DNA of 64,000 nucleotides from Cyclina sinensis (GCA_012932295.1 JAAONU010000003.1:33094361-33158360), one strand, 5' to 3'; numbered from the stretch's first letter, positions 38,740-52,681 are shown. Translations and numbers: made by a program. Notes: a model not told the origin generated them from the sequence alone.

Positions 38740-41700
38740 GCGTATTCAAATTGTATCAAAAAGAAGTTTACTTTATAAAGGGTGTTTTTGTGGAAACTCT
38801 AATGTAAATATTTTTGGGTAAATTTCTCGACTTCAGTTCTCGAATACAAATGATCTACAGTCATCGTTAACAATCTTTTTACCATTAGAAAAGTTGGTGG
38901 AATGAGATATACTCCTATATCCAAGAACCATGAACTAAAATTGGAGATAAATCAGAAGATATTTCCAGTTAATTAATAGTGAAAATGTACAAACATATTT
39001 GACATTGTCTCTTCAGACAAGTTCTTTGATGAAAATGATTGATGTTCACACATTGGAATAGTTGTGAAATATAAATAAATATATTATTTTACAGAAGAAT
39101 GTCAAAGAAATTATGTGTATCAAATTTTGAAATAATGAAAGGCATTAATAACATTACCATGCATTTATTTTCTATACAAAATTTCGAATTTTTGTTTTGT
39201 TTTTTTAAATAAAACTCAGTATTGGTCTCTGTCAAGGTTTAGTAAACAGATGTTTTAGTAATTTATGACAAATAGATACGTACATAAACTTTTCAAACAG
39301 TCTCATACTTTTGTAATTGTCAGAACCAAAGAACCATTCCAAACTCTTATGGTAGCCACACTTTCAGTTTGATGTCTTATTATTATACTAAACGTTTCGA
39401 CATATAACATTTTTACGTATTTCTGGCACACAAATTTTAAACTCCTCTTTCAACTTTTTTTCCTCTGTTTGATACACATGTATATAGAAAGTGTTATAGC
39501 GCACAAAAAGTCTACAGTTTTATTTATAGGCATTATACATTTTAAGGCAGCTAGGATTATTTTTGGTAACATACCACATTGCCGTAATATAAATCTAAAA
39601 GGACCCAAAAATGATGAAATTACTGAACGAATTTAACTGAAAGGCTTATTTTCGTAAGTAAGAAATCTACAGAAATCTCAAGTTTTGGATAAATCTATAA
39701 TCAGGGGCATTCAGAGATTTTGTAGAGTTATAGGAACGCACAATTAGGAAGAATCAAGTTTTAGCTATTGTTTCCTACAGTAATATATTCCGTTTATCTA
39801 AAATTCAATGACAACATATTATTTTATGTAAATTAAATTTCCCACAAGTCCCCCTGATCAAAATATTTCTATTATTTGTTTCAGCTTTTTCTTTTGCAAA
39901 CTCTTATGAGAAAATACAGAATCTAACAAGTGTTTGCACACAGATAACGAAAGATTTACCTGTAAGACGTTAAGGTCACCAATTGTTCATTTAAACAGGA
40001 CGTACATGCAAATGCTTTTACCGTTAGGTTGTTAGTTATTTACAAAGCCAACTCGTTTTCAGTTTGCTGTTAAATTTGAGTCAATATTACTCCAACAAAA
40101 TGATATTTGTAATACCTATAATTCAATCCATGACTTTTTATCAATCAAACGTATTTTCTGTATGTAGTTTAGACGATTAGGTTATATCCATGTACAGCTC
40201 TTGCCAATCTGTTTCGTGCAGTGTGCTACAGGAACCTTACATTCAATTTATTTAGAAAATTATTAGTACAAGTTTGTATGAAGGGTACAAAGTATTAACT
40301 AAAACCAAAATGTAAAACAGAGAATCAATGTACAAATCGACAATGCAAATGATTTATGTATATTTGGTATATTATATCATATTATATATTGCTTTCATTT
40401 CTTGTTAAATTTATAAGGATGGTATAAGTTAAATATAGATTAGTAAGTCAAGAAAATCATCATGTTTGCAAAGGAAGGTCTGAGGTTCTTGTCTGTACTC
40501 GTTTGTTAAAGTGTTCTACTCAAGCTCTCCTTTGCACATTCTGTGATAGGTTTCTCAATCGACGTCTCTGAAATATTGCATTTTAATTGGAAAGGAAACA
40601 TCTTTATCTTAAATTTCATTTACCTGAGAATCATACATTAAATTTCATAAAAGAATTGTTATCAACAAACCAAGACACTATTTTATGATAAGTCTCTTTG
40701 TCATCTGCCAACGTCAAACCTGTTTCTTTATTAAAAGCTTGTTTGGAAATGTGGTCTTTTTAAAATTTATAGCTCGGGATATCTTACATTTCGGTTAAAA
40801 ATAACCTATTTAATTTGCAAGATTATTTGGCATACTGTGTTCTGTATTATTTGTATATAACCCATTAACCCATATTGATATGAGGATAAGTAATATTTAA
40901 GTATGTATAAATTACAAAGAAATATCCATAAAATATGACTTAAAGTATATCTGCCCATACGATGATTTATAAATTGGTGTAAATTTCTTTACATTTTAGT
41001 TTAAAAGACATTATTTTAAGGATATTCTAAAGAAAACAAGAAAAAATCTGCACAGACATACAACGTCCAGTTTGTTAGGAAAAACAGTGATACATTATTG
41101 TAAAATAGCATTCATAGTCCAAAAAAAAACTTGTGTCGACAATATAAATATTGTTTGAAATAATCTTTTTTTTTCAAATAGGGGATATTCCAATGAAAAT
41201 TCATTAGCACTGTATTTTTCTATCAATTCTTTAATTTCTTTGAGAAAAGCTAACATTTCATTCATAATAAAACCATTAAACGATATGAGGTTTGGAAATG
41301 AGCGTTCTGCATTCAGATATTTTGCTTTTGACCGAGTAGATGAACAAAATAATGATTTTAGAAAATGTTGTATACGGTAACAAATGTTACTGAATAGAAG
41401 CATAAAAACCAAATCGACTCAAAATCGGATGTCTGTTGACAAAATCAATTCTTGTCATCGCCCTTGTTGGAACGTCCGAGCAAACTTCAATCATATTGTT
41501 CAAGAACATACTGTTTAGAAAAAAAGATATAAATGGCACAAACATATTTCTTTAATAACTATGATTTTACTCTTAGACTCCAGAAAATTTAAACGAAATA
41601 TTTTTTCTTCTGTTTTTCGATGAAAAATAAATTTGGAAGTTCCGTTTTCAGTGTTTCTTATTCCTTTTGTTTTCATAAAATTATTATTAATTAAAAGTAT

Positions 41701-42669
41701 GGTCATTGAGAAATTATTGCAATATGATTTGTCTTAGAGAAGAAATGTACATGTTTCATCTTTTATAATTTTTGCTTCAAAATTAATACACGAGTCGTTT
41801 ACGAAAGGTTTTCTATGGCATAAAATTCGTATAATTTAATACCGTATGCGATTCATGCTTCCTGTAATTCTTACAAAACTCTTGCCAATATGACAATCAA
41901 CTTCAACCAATGGGATTTGAGCTTTTATACAAAATACTCACAGACAAACATACACCACATACATCAAAGCGTAAATCCTGTATATATTTCTAAATAACCA
42001 CTAAAGAAAAAAAACCTTTGTTTAATTTTTTTGTACTAAACTGGACAACTTTTACTATAACACACACAGTTTTTATTTATAGTAACTGCTATTTTTTAAA
42101 TTTCCATGGTGTATCAAAACATATTGATTCGTCTTTCTTTAAACAAAAACTAAGTAGTGTAAGTAAAACTTTAGCTATATTTCGTACATATCAAAATCAT
42201 CAGAAATATCTCCCTAGAGAACAGAACAATGCCAATATTGACAGTAACAAAGCATCCATAAGCATGTTTCTCATTAAATTTTTAAGCGGTACTTATAGCT
42301 ATTAAATTTTTATCAGCTTTTTTATAAACTAAACCACGGAAAAACAACAGATCTACAAGAAATAGATGAAATACGATTTCACTGCTGACATCCAAGGAAA
42401 TTAGGTACTTAGGAACAGTGTAACAACTTTAATTGTATTTTAACCTACTAATTAAATCATCACGGGAGAGGCTTTTTTACTAGAAAGAATGATGTTGTAT
42501 ATCAACACCTGCTGATTATGTGTCATTCTGAACCGTTAGCCAATTAACTGGTACAAGTGCACCTTTATCTGTGACAGATGAAGCAACATAAAACTGCCTA
42601 ATCTTTTAATGATACTTTTGGTAAGTAAAAAAAATGTTATTGGCTTTACATCAGATTCCAGGGCATTTC
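38740..42669. other. No gene seen downstream of elevenin
   Basis: AT-rich with no splice-supported frames. A 105-residue minus frame at 41095-41412 was considered and set aside. Confidence 0.5.
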
Positions 42670-42896
42670 TCAAGTTAATTTCTTCCCAAATAAGTTTTCT
42701 TTCAATCTAGAGAAAGGCTTATATTCACAAGGAGCCAGGACTGATGAGTAAGGGGTATGTGGAAAAGGGTGACTCTCTAATAATTTCACTGTTTTGGGGC
42801 CTTTTGACCGTGCACGTTGTCGACAAGAACACACTTCAGACCTGTTTCAAGGCGACGATGAATGTTGTACTTCTTCAATGGATTCAATTCGACGTT
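42670..42896 (-). pseudogene. Mariner-type transposase pseudogene, C-terminal part
   Basis: The frame reads ...NIHRRLETGLKCVLVDNVHG, and after a one-base shift TVKLLESHPFPHTPYSSVLA, PCEYKPFSRLKENLFGKKLT and a stop. This matches the mariner order DN-x-PH ... L-x-SH ... HPPYSPDLAPCD-x-x-LF. The third catalytic Asp is Glu here (APCEY). It is a different copy from the fragment at 44.7-45.4 kb, because the two overlap around the second catalytic Asp with different sequence. A 38-bp direct duplication (42891-42967) abuts its upstream end. Confidence 0.72.
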
Positions 42897-42967
42897 CATA
42901 TGAAAACCCTGTAACAGTCTTGCCTTTTGACGTTCATATGAAAACCTTGTAACAGTCTTGCCCTTTT
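42891..42967. repeat. 38-bp tandem duplication
   Basis: GACGTTCATATGAAAACC and the following GTAACAGTCTTGCC occur twice, next to the mariner C-terminal fragment. Confidence 0.85.
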
Positions 42968-43689
42968 GATACCGCCGTATAACGAAACTGTTGCTATTGA
43001 AAAATATTGCTTGCAAAACCTTCTTAACAGTCCGGCAATTAGTTAATCAATTTCGTTGCGAAGCCGCAGTTACTTGACTCCCTTGTTTGGTTTTAGACAG
43101 CATTTTTCATATACTTACCCAAACATGTGGCAAATTAATGTTGAATTTATATTAGTGTACAAAATAGTCAAGATCTAACACGCTCAAACAATTACTGAAA
43201 TATAAATATATAGTAAATATGCAGATACCATGTAAATTTGAAATAAATTCCTTTTCACTTCTTAAAGATACACCTTCCAGTTTAATCGCAAATTTAATTT
43301 ATGACGGGACCAGCCATTAAAAATGTGCATATATATTTCAACTTAAAGAATAATTTTTTTCTCTATGAATAAATTAAAACAAAAATATAGTCATTTTTTG
43401 TTTTTCTAAGGAAACACATCAGTCTCATAATTATAGCTGAGTTAATTTATTTGAAATCAGGCCAGTGGTTTGTAAGATTATCAAAGCTGTAAAACCACTA
43501 TCATGCAGACATGACAAAATATGCCTATTTTGGCCCCCATGCCTCTGCAACCAACGATTGGATCAGGATGGTTCAGAAAAAGAAAGGAGATCTATTGTAT
43601 ATAAATGTTTTGTGAAGGTTTGGATTAGATTATACCGAACGAGAGCATACCACTATGACGTAAAATAAAAAAATGCATGTTTAACCTCT

Positions 43690-46135
43690 GTAACCTTGCC
43701 CCAGTTACCTCAAACCTAACTCAGTGGTAGAAGTATATGCAACGTACCTTCATAACAACTATCGGAGAAATTGGTCAATATATGAAGGCTTCATAATGAA
43801 AAGTATAAAACTTTATTTTTATTTTTACATACATTTTGGTGACCTTGACCCCAGTGAATGGCAGAGGTTCATGGAAGGTGCTAAATATTGGTCAATAAAT
43901 AAAGGCTCTATGAAAGAAAGAAGAAAATTATAAATAATAGCCTCCGTGATTTGACTATGACCGGGTGACCTCAAACCACACATAAGGGTAGAGAGCCATG
44001 CAAGAAACTTGCATATCAAATATCTAAGATATCGGTCAATAAATGAACTTTCTTTGTGGTAAAGTATAATACTCTGTTTTTAGCCTTGGTGACCTTGACA
44101 GAAAGTCTATTTTCAACCTCTGTGACCTTGACACCACTGGGCTTAATTCCCTGCTAAGGATGCCAAATATTTAGCATACCGGTCAATAAATGTAGACTCT
44201 ATGGACAAAATAGAAACAAATCTATTTTTAGTCTCGATTACCTTGACCCGGACCCCGACGAAATGCAGAGATTTATGCAAGATGCCTATAAACCAGATAT
44301 CTAAGATATCAGTCAATGAAAAAAAGCTCTATGATGAAAAAGTTAAAGGTCTATTTTTAGGCTTGGTGACCCCAGGGGCAGGGCCAATTTTGATTCCAGG
44401 GCCAAGATTTGAACAATCTTGATTAAGGTTAACTATGCCATGTTACACATTAAATATCATGACACTAGGTCTTGTGGTTTCTGACAAGAATTTTATTAAG
44501 TCTTTTCCTGTGCAAGTTTCTAAAAAATCAATGACCCCTGGAGTGGAGTCAAGTTTGACTCCAGGAGCATAATTTGATCAATATTGCTAAAAGACCTCAA
44601 GATGATGCTCCATGCAAAATATCAATCCCTAGGCCTTGTGGTTTTGTAGGACAAAATTTTCAAAAGTTTTCTCTATAATATTATGTTAAATTGGCACTGC
44701 ATTTGTCATGCAAAATCATAATTCTAGAGGTTCCTGTGTTGGGGGCGGCGGTCATTCAATTCAGTTACTACTTGAGGGAGTATATATTCTTTGTAATATC
44801 TTCCAGTCATATTTGCTTTTTTTGGCAGAACATCTACAGCCACCGGACTTCCATGGTTGAATAAAATTGTAAAAAGCCCCTTCCGACTAAAAAAATCTGG
44901 TTTACAGACCACGGGTCGGTGGTGATCTTTTTCAGCTACATCATGTTAGAGCGTTTGTTGGGTACCCTATAGAAGTATCCTGTTACTACATCTGATATTT
45001 TCTTAGGACATTTAGGATCGAAAATGTCCAAATGTTGTCTGGCACATGAAACCCTATTTTCCTTCTGTTCATAAGTCAACACATGGGTTACCTATTGTGC
45101 GGAGAGCATTCTCAGTCCCGTCCCAGTTTTCATATAGCACTTTGACAGTACCAATGGAAACATCTAAGTCAGAACTTATTTCACGAACAGAAATATAAGG
45201 ATCATTGTCTGCCTGGTTTTTCATATGTACGACCAAAGTCGTGTTTACCGTCGATTTTGGTGCTCCTGGACGTGGCTTATCGGTAAGCAGATTTTTCCAA
45301 TCTTTAAATTCCCTGTACCACTTGATACATGGTACAACTACGTCTACATATACTCAGAGTAAATCATCATGAATTTTCTTCAATTCTTCTTCAAGTTGCA
45401 GCCTTGTAAAATATGTTAAATCTTTTATCTTCTCTGCTGACGTCCATTTTGAACAATACAGGAAGTGCATCATGTTTTGATGTCGTCATCAATACATGAC
45501 CTCATGACGTCATCATTACATTGATATACTGTGGTCTTGTATGTAGTGTTACTAAAGTTTCATAGAAATACTTGAAAAGGTTTATAGCTTACAAGACTGT
45601 TTTCGTTTTTTTACTAAACACCCTCGTGATCTCAGGGCGGGGCCATTAATGACCCCAGGAGTATATTTTGAACAATTTTTGTAGAGGACCTCTAGTTTAA
45701 CTTGTATGCCAAATATCAAACCCAAAGTAGTAGTAGTTTCAGACAAAGGATTTTTGATGTTTTCTCTATATGAGACTATGTAAAATAATGTTGCAGCTGG
45801 GACGGGGCCAATTTTAACCATGTGGCCATGATTTGAATAACTTTGGTAGAGGATTATTAGACAATGCTACATACCAAATATCTAGGCTCTTGGGCTTGCA
45901 GTTTTGGATAAGAAGACATTTTTTTTCACTTTTTTCAGTGGCCAAGATCTGTAATGGACTGGAATCATTTGAACATCTTTGATAAAGTTTCATGCAAGAA
46001 ACATTCCAGGCAAGTTTTATGAAATTTGGCTTAGTGGTTTCAAAGGAGATGTACTTTAAAGTAATTGCGGACGATGGACGACCAATAGCCATCGATCCTG
46101 AAAGCTCACTATGAGCACTCTGTGCTCAAATTTAA
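43690..46135 (+). mobile_element. Degenerate tandem-repeat element with terminal hairpins (Helitron-like?)
   Basis: Part one (43690-44370) repeats GTGACCTTGACC and AAATATCTAAGATATCGGTC motifs every 120-150 bp. Part two (44363-44690 and 45624-46080) repeats a ~170-bp unit with GGGGCCAATTTTGA, CCAGG, ATTTGAACAAT, CTAGGCCTTGTGGTTT and GTTTTCTCTATA. A mariner fragment splits part two. The end has two hairpins in a row, GCTCA-cta-TGAGC and GAGCAC-tct-GTGCTC (46104-46127). I recall this ending as common in mollusc genomes. A hairpin close to the 3' end and internal tandem repeats fit non-autonomous Helitrons, but neither the CTRR end nor the 5' TC end is clear. It contains no gene. Confidence 0.55.
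44690..45447 (-). pseudogene. Mariner-type transposase pseudogene, N-terminal and central part
   Basis: An ATG at 45447 opens MDVSREDKRFNIFYK. After a frameshift and stops comes the mariner helix-turn-helix region (CIKWYREFKDWKN, DKPRPGAPKS, ISSDLDVSIGTVKVL), then RVSCARQHLDIFDPKCPKKI, SDVVTG, VPNKRSNMM, and PDFFSRKGLFTILFN with MTGRYYKEYILPQVV. The first catalytic Asp, expected right after VVTG, is lost (VVTGYFY). The second lies in a decayed LHDKC. Several stops are present and the C-terminal third is absent. It sits inside a ~170-bp repeat array that resumes on the far side, so it was probably inserted there. Confidence 0.82.
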
Positions 46136-49100
46136 ACTATGAATGTCTACTGAGACCAGTTCTACAAGGTATTCCTGTTTTGATCATGTGTGGTCTAAGA
46201 GTTCCTTACCTTCTTCAGTAACATAGCATTTCGAAGAAAATACATACATTGTCTTGAGAGTCTAGAGTAATTTGTAAAACTTAAAAAAGTATTAGCAGTA
46301 TAAGATGTGAAACTGCCTTATCAATTCCTTCTTTATTCTATGCAAAGTCACATACCTGAGTGTGCTGTAAAACATAGCAAAACAATTTTGAATGTCCCAA
46401 CTTACATGAAAAGATAAGTGGTGGTTATTTTCAAACAAGAAAACATATATTTCTGCTCATGACGTCAATTTTCCGATTGGTATACGTGAAGTAACTTTCT
46501 GTTATGAATTATATTCTCAATATGTATAACAAAATGTACTTCCACACTATCAGGTAAAGTAGTGACATGCAAAAATGATCCTAGTAGCACATTTCCACAA
46601 TTTAGGCTAAAATTAAACGCAGGTTTGACGCATTACTTTACAGTTCACCTTTATCATACAACTCAAATACTTCATTTTAACAACCTTAGAGGGCAGATGT
46701 ACAACTTGTGGAAAAGCAAATAGTGAAAACATAAATGAAACAGAAATTTAAAATTATCTCTTCAGATTACAATCGAAATTTAAGCCGTAAAGAGCTTGCC
46801 TTAATTATGAAAATGTAATACAGAACTGGCAATACAAGCAAAGAGCTACAGAAATGTCAGATAAAGCTTATAGATTTCCGAATGTTCCTTTGTCTAGAAT
46901 ATGGCAGACTTCTGGCATGGTTTACATTTCTAATTTACTTATGCCAATTCAGCCCTAAAGATTCACTACAAAAGATGTTCTGTTATTATATACGCATCAA
47001 TGGTAATGTTACTCTGTAACTATGAATCAATTAAAACGTCAACTATTTTAACTACACAAAATTAAATATTATGGAAATATGTTTTGGAATAGAACAAAAC
47101 AATAGGAAAATGATGTTTTAAATTTTTATCATAATTTCTAAGTAAATATTTTAAATTCAAATCAAAGTGTAAAAAAACATTCCAGTTTTTTAGTAAAAGT
47201 GTTTCTACGTATCCGAGTTGTGCAACAATTTCATTGTAAAATGTCAATGTAATATGAAAGAAAATTAACGGATTTATCCTGTAGTAATCAAACAATAACC
47301 GAAGATTAGTTTGATATATAAAGTAAAGAGAGACAAGAATGCGCAATAAAATTGTACATGCCATAGTTTATTGTTTATTTTAGTGACTACTTTTGCAGTC
47401 ACTCAAACATCAATCAATGTTCCAAATGAATTTAAGTTTCTCAAAAACAGACATAACCTTCGCATTTAAGTATACGCCGCCTTGTTGTCAACATCCATAA
47501 GCAATAAATCTGATAACAGTATTAAATTGTGTTGACATTGCACAGCTGAAAGGTGTAGCTCCCACTGATGCTCACATTCACTTCCCGATTCACAATTCCA
47601 TATTAATCCGCTATGCGTTATGCGGACAGGAAAAGTGCAATGCGAGTCGTGTTACTTGCAACATCTTTCAATGATGTACTCAGGCTGAGCAATCTTGATT
47701 GCAATTCGCCCGTCCACCCTAGGCTTAAATGTCTGCAGACAACGCCTTCTTGACCTCTCGACTAGTTTATCTTAAACGTTGCAAAAAATCGGGCTTTGAC
47801 TCACTCAAATTTGTTCAGATTGTTCCGTTTCATTGAACAACACGGCCGACAGAAGTGAATTTAAAAAAAGAATACAAACGTTTGTTCAAAAATCGTATTT
47901 CCTAGAAGCTAGATATTCAGAATAAACTACCTGCATGCTTGTTCAAACATTTACTGACACCACCTCGGTGGTGACAACTTAAAACATCATCTTTTTTTCT
48001 AAAGCAAAACCTCTCAGGCCTATCTGTTTCGTATTGACTTGTAGATCTTCTCTGTGTTGATACAAGTCATGCCTGAAAACGTCGGGTATTTCTTGACAAA
48101 AACACGCCAAATACACAAAATCATTGCATAGAAATCATCTACAGCTATTTTAAAACATGTATGTAAGTGGTGGATTTTTTTCATAAGCATTAAAAATAAA
48201 AGAAATATATGTATGGTCATATGAAAATTTAAACATAAGCAAAAATATACATATTCATAATATTCTCAAAGTCCTCCTCGCAACGTTGGTAGTTTTGAAA
48301 ATTGAATGAAGTATTTATTTTGGAAGACATTCTACTGTAATATTAAAAGTTTTGATATCGTGAAAATAGTTAGTCATCTCGTTTAGGTAATGTTTACACA
48401 TTCTGCTTCTTGAATTATACCGAACTAAGGTACTAGTAACCACTTAAAATGAAAATTCGGGTGTGTTTACCTTTATTGGCAGACAAACATTTGTATTTGA
48501 CCTGAAATAACCATGCTTACTATTTACTGAACAGAACAAATAAACTTTTATCAGAATAAGTACTGGTGTCCAAGACTCAATGTCATCACGTAGGTGACTG
48601 AATGGTGCCACTGCAGCCTCGGTCGACCTCAGATATCGGCATTTTTTCACTTTTCTGAAACTGAAGTGCATGTATCAAACTGAAGACGGGTTGTGATATT
48701 GAAACAGATCATCAGATTCCTTACTTTTCTGAGAGAGGAGTGAGACGGTCTATTATGAAAAATACTTAAATCTGCCGTCTTGTAAGTAAACATTTTCTCA
48801 TATTTCTCATATAGGAGTTGCAGGCAAAACGCCAAAGCTTTAGATAAAGATTCTCCTCTTGTAAAGCTTTTTTATTAATGATACTATTATTATTATTGTG
48901 ACGTGTTCTTCTACTGCTACTAATACAACAACTCATAATCGACAGTTTAGTTTTCCATTCATACAAATGTACGAACGTAAGTATGTAGCTAGTGCTTTGG
49001 CACACATTCCGAACTTCCCAATTAGTTCGTACATACGTTTCACACACTGAAGCAGCTAGGTTTAATTCTGGTAACATGCTTGTTTTACCATAATACGGTA

Positions 49101-52100
49101 GAAAAGAACAAATAAAATGAAATTACGAAAACACAATGCTCTGTTAGTGAGTAGTCAACAGAATTGACACATTGTGTATGTTACCCGCATTTTTGACCCA
49201 AGTTTCAGGGAGTTTTTTTAATAAAGCACTTTTATGCCTAATGGATTACGCCATCCTTATCAGTTGGACGAGACCATTTTCTTAATTAAAAGGATTTCTG
49301 GTATAAATTTTTAATTTTATTCTGTTTAGGGAAGAAAGTCCTCAAGTTTTGTGTGGTGGATATTGTTCTGTTTGCAAGACAAGGTTACTTTAAAATCTGT
49401 GATAAAAATGACGTCCCTTTGATAATTAAACCTTAAGATGCCATTGTCAGTATTGATCTTTTCATAACAAAAGAAACTTGTTAGAACAGACCGTGTAAAT
49501 CACAAATGTTATTCCAGATTAGCATAAAGAACTCCATGACAATAGAAAATCCGATGGCTCTTGAAAACCCCAATTTCTGTCATCGACTTACGTGTTCAAA
49601 ATGTCAGTACCAAGACTAAAGTTGTTATTTTTCTCATGTACGTACGATGAAGAACAAACAAAATGTTTCTAGCTCTTTCTCACTATATTGTATGTTTATG
49701 GTGTATCTGTTCCAGAACGTCATTAAGATGGACAAAATTGTTTCTGTTTCGGATAAAAAGAAATTCTGAATCACAAATTCAATGGTTTATGCAGAATAGT
49801 TCCGTATGCTTTTCAAATCACGTGATGAATATTATATAGTAAATTTAAAAGACGAAATACATCTAATGTTATAATTCACGGTGTTTTAAAGGTATAAATG
49901 ATTTAGCAGCCATAACAAAGTTCAATTATTTTAACATTGCTTGATGCTGATATTTTATAAAGCAGTGTTTGTATTCGATATTGTAAATGCTGGAATGCCA
50001 TGCTTCACCACTTAGCCTGAGTGAAAAACGTCTAGTTTAATATGAATCACTAGCAAAGTATAATTTTTTTCCAATTTTGGACGACATTACCAGGAAGGCA
50101 CGTGGTGCTCTTTTTTATATTACAACGAATATATTTTGTTGCCTGTTTTCATTAGGTTTGTACTGTAATTCAGTTGAATTCGATAGAAACTCATTGCTGT
50201 GAGTTATTCTTTTGATAATATTATTATTTTCAATTTAAGAACTTTCCGTTTATTTTATAATTTTAAAATGAACACCTGAACAACGCTTTAAAACGGAAGC
50301 TTCTTGAATGTTACAAATAGAAACGAGCTTAAGTAGTCTCAGCAGCTATTATTCAAATGATCTTAAATGTTTAACGAAACCAAATTCAGATGTTTGACAA
50401 AAGTAACTGTTTTAGCCTTCTACTTAAACAAAATAGATAGGAAACCAAGTATCTTGACATAGACTTCTCATTTATAGTAATATATTCATTTTTTGTTGTT
50501 GTTGTTTTTTTTTCTAATTTCTAAGTTCAATTGTTACAAACTGCCAAAGCATTAAAGCAACTGTTGATGTGAAACATCACTACTCTGATAATTGCATCTT
50601 TCTGAATAACTTGTGAATCACAGGGAAATTATTAGCTTGACTAGACACAAACATCAGGAGCTAAGTGGAGAAAGGAAAATTCGACGGGAATGATATGTAG
50701 GAAATCATACAGCGTCCTAGAATACTTAGCATTCAGTCTCAAATGCAGAACCTTTATTATTCTGAAGTGTATTGGTTCCCTTAACTACGTATTCATTGCA
50801 TCTCGAAACCAAACAGACAACTAACGAAATAACTAATGTCATTTCATTGCTGACATTTCAGTAAGTATGACTCTGAACAAATGTGTAACAAGTGCTAAAC
50901 ATTTGTTATATTAACAAAATCTAATAATAAAAGAGTCACCTCAAAAGAGGCACCTTGATTTAAAATTGTAAAGAAAATTGTGTATGCATCTCTGCCTATT
51001 CTCGAACAGTCTGTTTATCAGATAATTATTTAGAACAAGTGCACCTTAATGTTAGGCAGATGCGGAAACGTAAAAATGCCAGCTCTTTTATTTATATAAA
51101 AAGCAAATGTAGTAGGAGCAGTGATGCAATTAAATTTTATGTAATTTAGTCTAAAAAATAAATCATTCATTAATGCCTGTATCCTCGACCTACATTTCAA
51201 AGTGTATTACATATAAATGTATACATTGGATCATGTGCGTTTTATCTGCTTACCTGATCAACAAAGGTAAACAATATGTACCAATATAATCAATTTTAAG
51301 ACACTAATTCAAGTGAATTGTTCAAAACATGCCAATTTATATAAGCTGATTAATGATTACAGGTTATAAATTAGTTTGATGAGAACTTGTGCCTTTCAAT
51401 ACAAATTACACTATGTTTATTAAAAATAGATCAAATTTAAGGATTTCTTGTCACGCATTATGGTTTTGACTTACATCTGATATACTGAAGATAAACATGA
51501 TTAGGTTATATTGCAATAAACCGAAATATTACCTTAGATTACCTTGACATTTTAGGAGTATTTTGCAAAGAAAACTCTGCAATTTTGACACCTTTGCTTA
51601 TCTTGAGACGTCAATAACTAGATTTAAGTTTTGAGTAGTAAATATTTAGAGGGGCTGAGTGAGATACAGTGCTATATCCTTCTTTATGTTAGAGCAGTTA
51701 GAACGTTTCGCATTCACCCCCTGGATTTTATATAATTTAGGTAGACAAAAGCGCCTCCTTCCAAACTGTCATAATCAATATACGTCATTAAAGTAAGATA
51801 CATTGTAGATGATGAAATTATGAATTTCAGATTTGTTCCTGCTTTACGCAACACAAACTTGAAATTCATTCAAATTGCCCACTTTTAGACGGCGTTATGT
51901 TTTGTGCAAAAAAACAAATTAACAGTTTCGATAGCGGGAAAAAAATCCAAGCTCCTGTGAGGAATGAGGGGGCTCTGTCCTTAATTTCATTTCCGGGAAT
52001 GTAAAATTTGAAAAGTGAAATTATGTTTTACAGCGAAAGCGCGAGAAAGCAAAGGAATTTAATTGTTATTTAATGAAATTCATCTACCCTCTTAATGAAA

Positions 52101-52593
52101 CGGGCCCACGCACTTTTAAGGTATGCTCCGTTGTAATGTTTTTCTCCGTCGGTGGCGTAATTTGAATATACAACTTGGCTATATATAAAAACGTAGATGC
52201 TTTGAATAACATCCAAGAAAGGTAAAATTCCTGTAAAAAAAATGATATATACATACATTTCACACAAGGCATCAGAAGGAATGAAGGAAATGCCTATCCC
52301 CACTGTTTTTGTTAGTATTTTCGTCGCATTTACTGCACTGTACGAGACAAAAATAAGAAACGTTAAAAACATTAATAATTACCATTATACAATAAAGTAC
52401 TCTGGTATTGTTTAAGTACAGGGGGATTTAAAGAGAATAGCATGAACAACTGAATCAGTAAGGCGGATATGTTTTGTTAATTGACAAGATATTAACACAG
52501 TGGCTTTGAAATGATCGTATTTATCAATCACTATGGGAACAACTGAACAAATATTCAAACTTTAATTCTAATAGAGTTAAAGATGGTTGCCTG
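46136..52593. other. Mostly empty stretch between repeat block and DUF3011-like gene
   Basis: It contains the exon relic at 48.6 kb and a GC-elevated patch at 47550-47850 with no open frame of note. The rest is AT-rich with short frames. Confidence 0.45.
48600..48665 (-). pseudogene. Relic of the last exon of the DUF3011-like gene
   Basis: On the minus strand GATATCTGAGGTCGACCGAGG, then TG, four differing bases and GGCACC, matches the real exon at 52.6 kb (GATATCTG-GGTCGACCGAGG ... GGCACC) with one inserted base that breaks IWV. The product would read VDRGCSGT in a shifted frame. The upstream part of the exon is not conserved, and no partner exon was seen nearby. Confidence 0.5.
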
Positions 52594-52681
52594 CTAGTAT
52601 ATGACCCTAAAGGTGCCGGAACATCCTCGGTCGACCCAGATATCGCCATGGTCATACCCCCATGTGTCTCCTTCATTGCAC
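52594..52681 (-). CDS. DUF3011-like gene, last exon
   Basis: The acceptor tttattttctag is followed by 28 codons and a TAG at 52594-52596. The product is CNEGDTWGYDHGDIWVDRGC then SGTFRVIY. It is the most typical DUF3011 segment in the window. No canonical AATAAA was seen on this strand close to the stop. A diverged copy of part of this exon lies near 48.6 kb. Confidence 0.8.

Noticed and set aside
41095..41412. Minus-strand frame of 105 residues
   Set aside because: The composition is what AT-rich DNA gives by chance (Phe, Leu, Ile, Lys, Asn), with no motif and no splice support.
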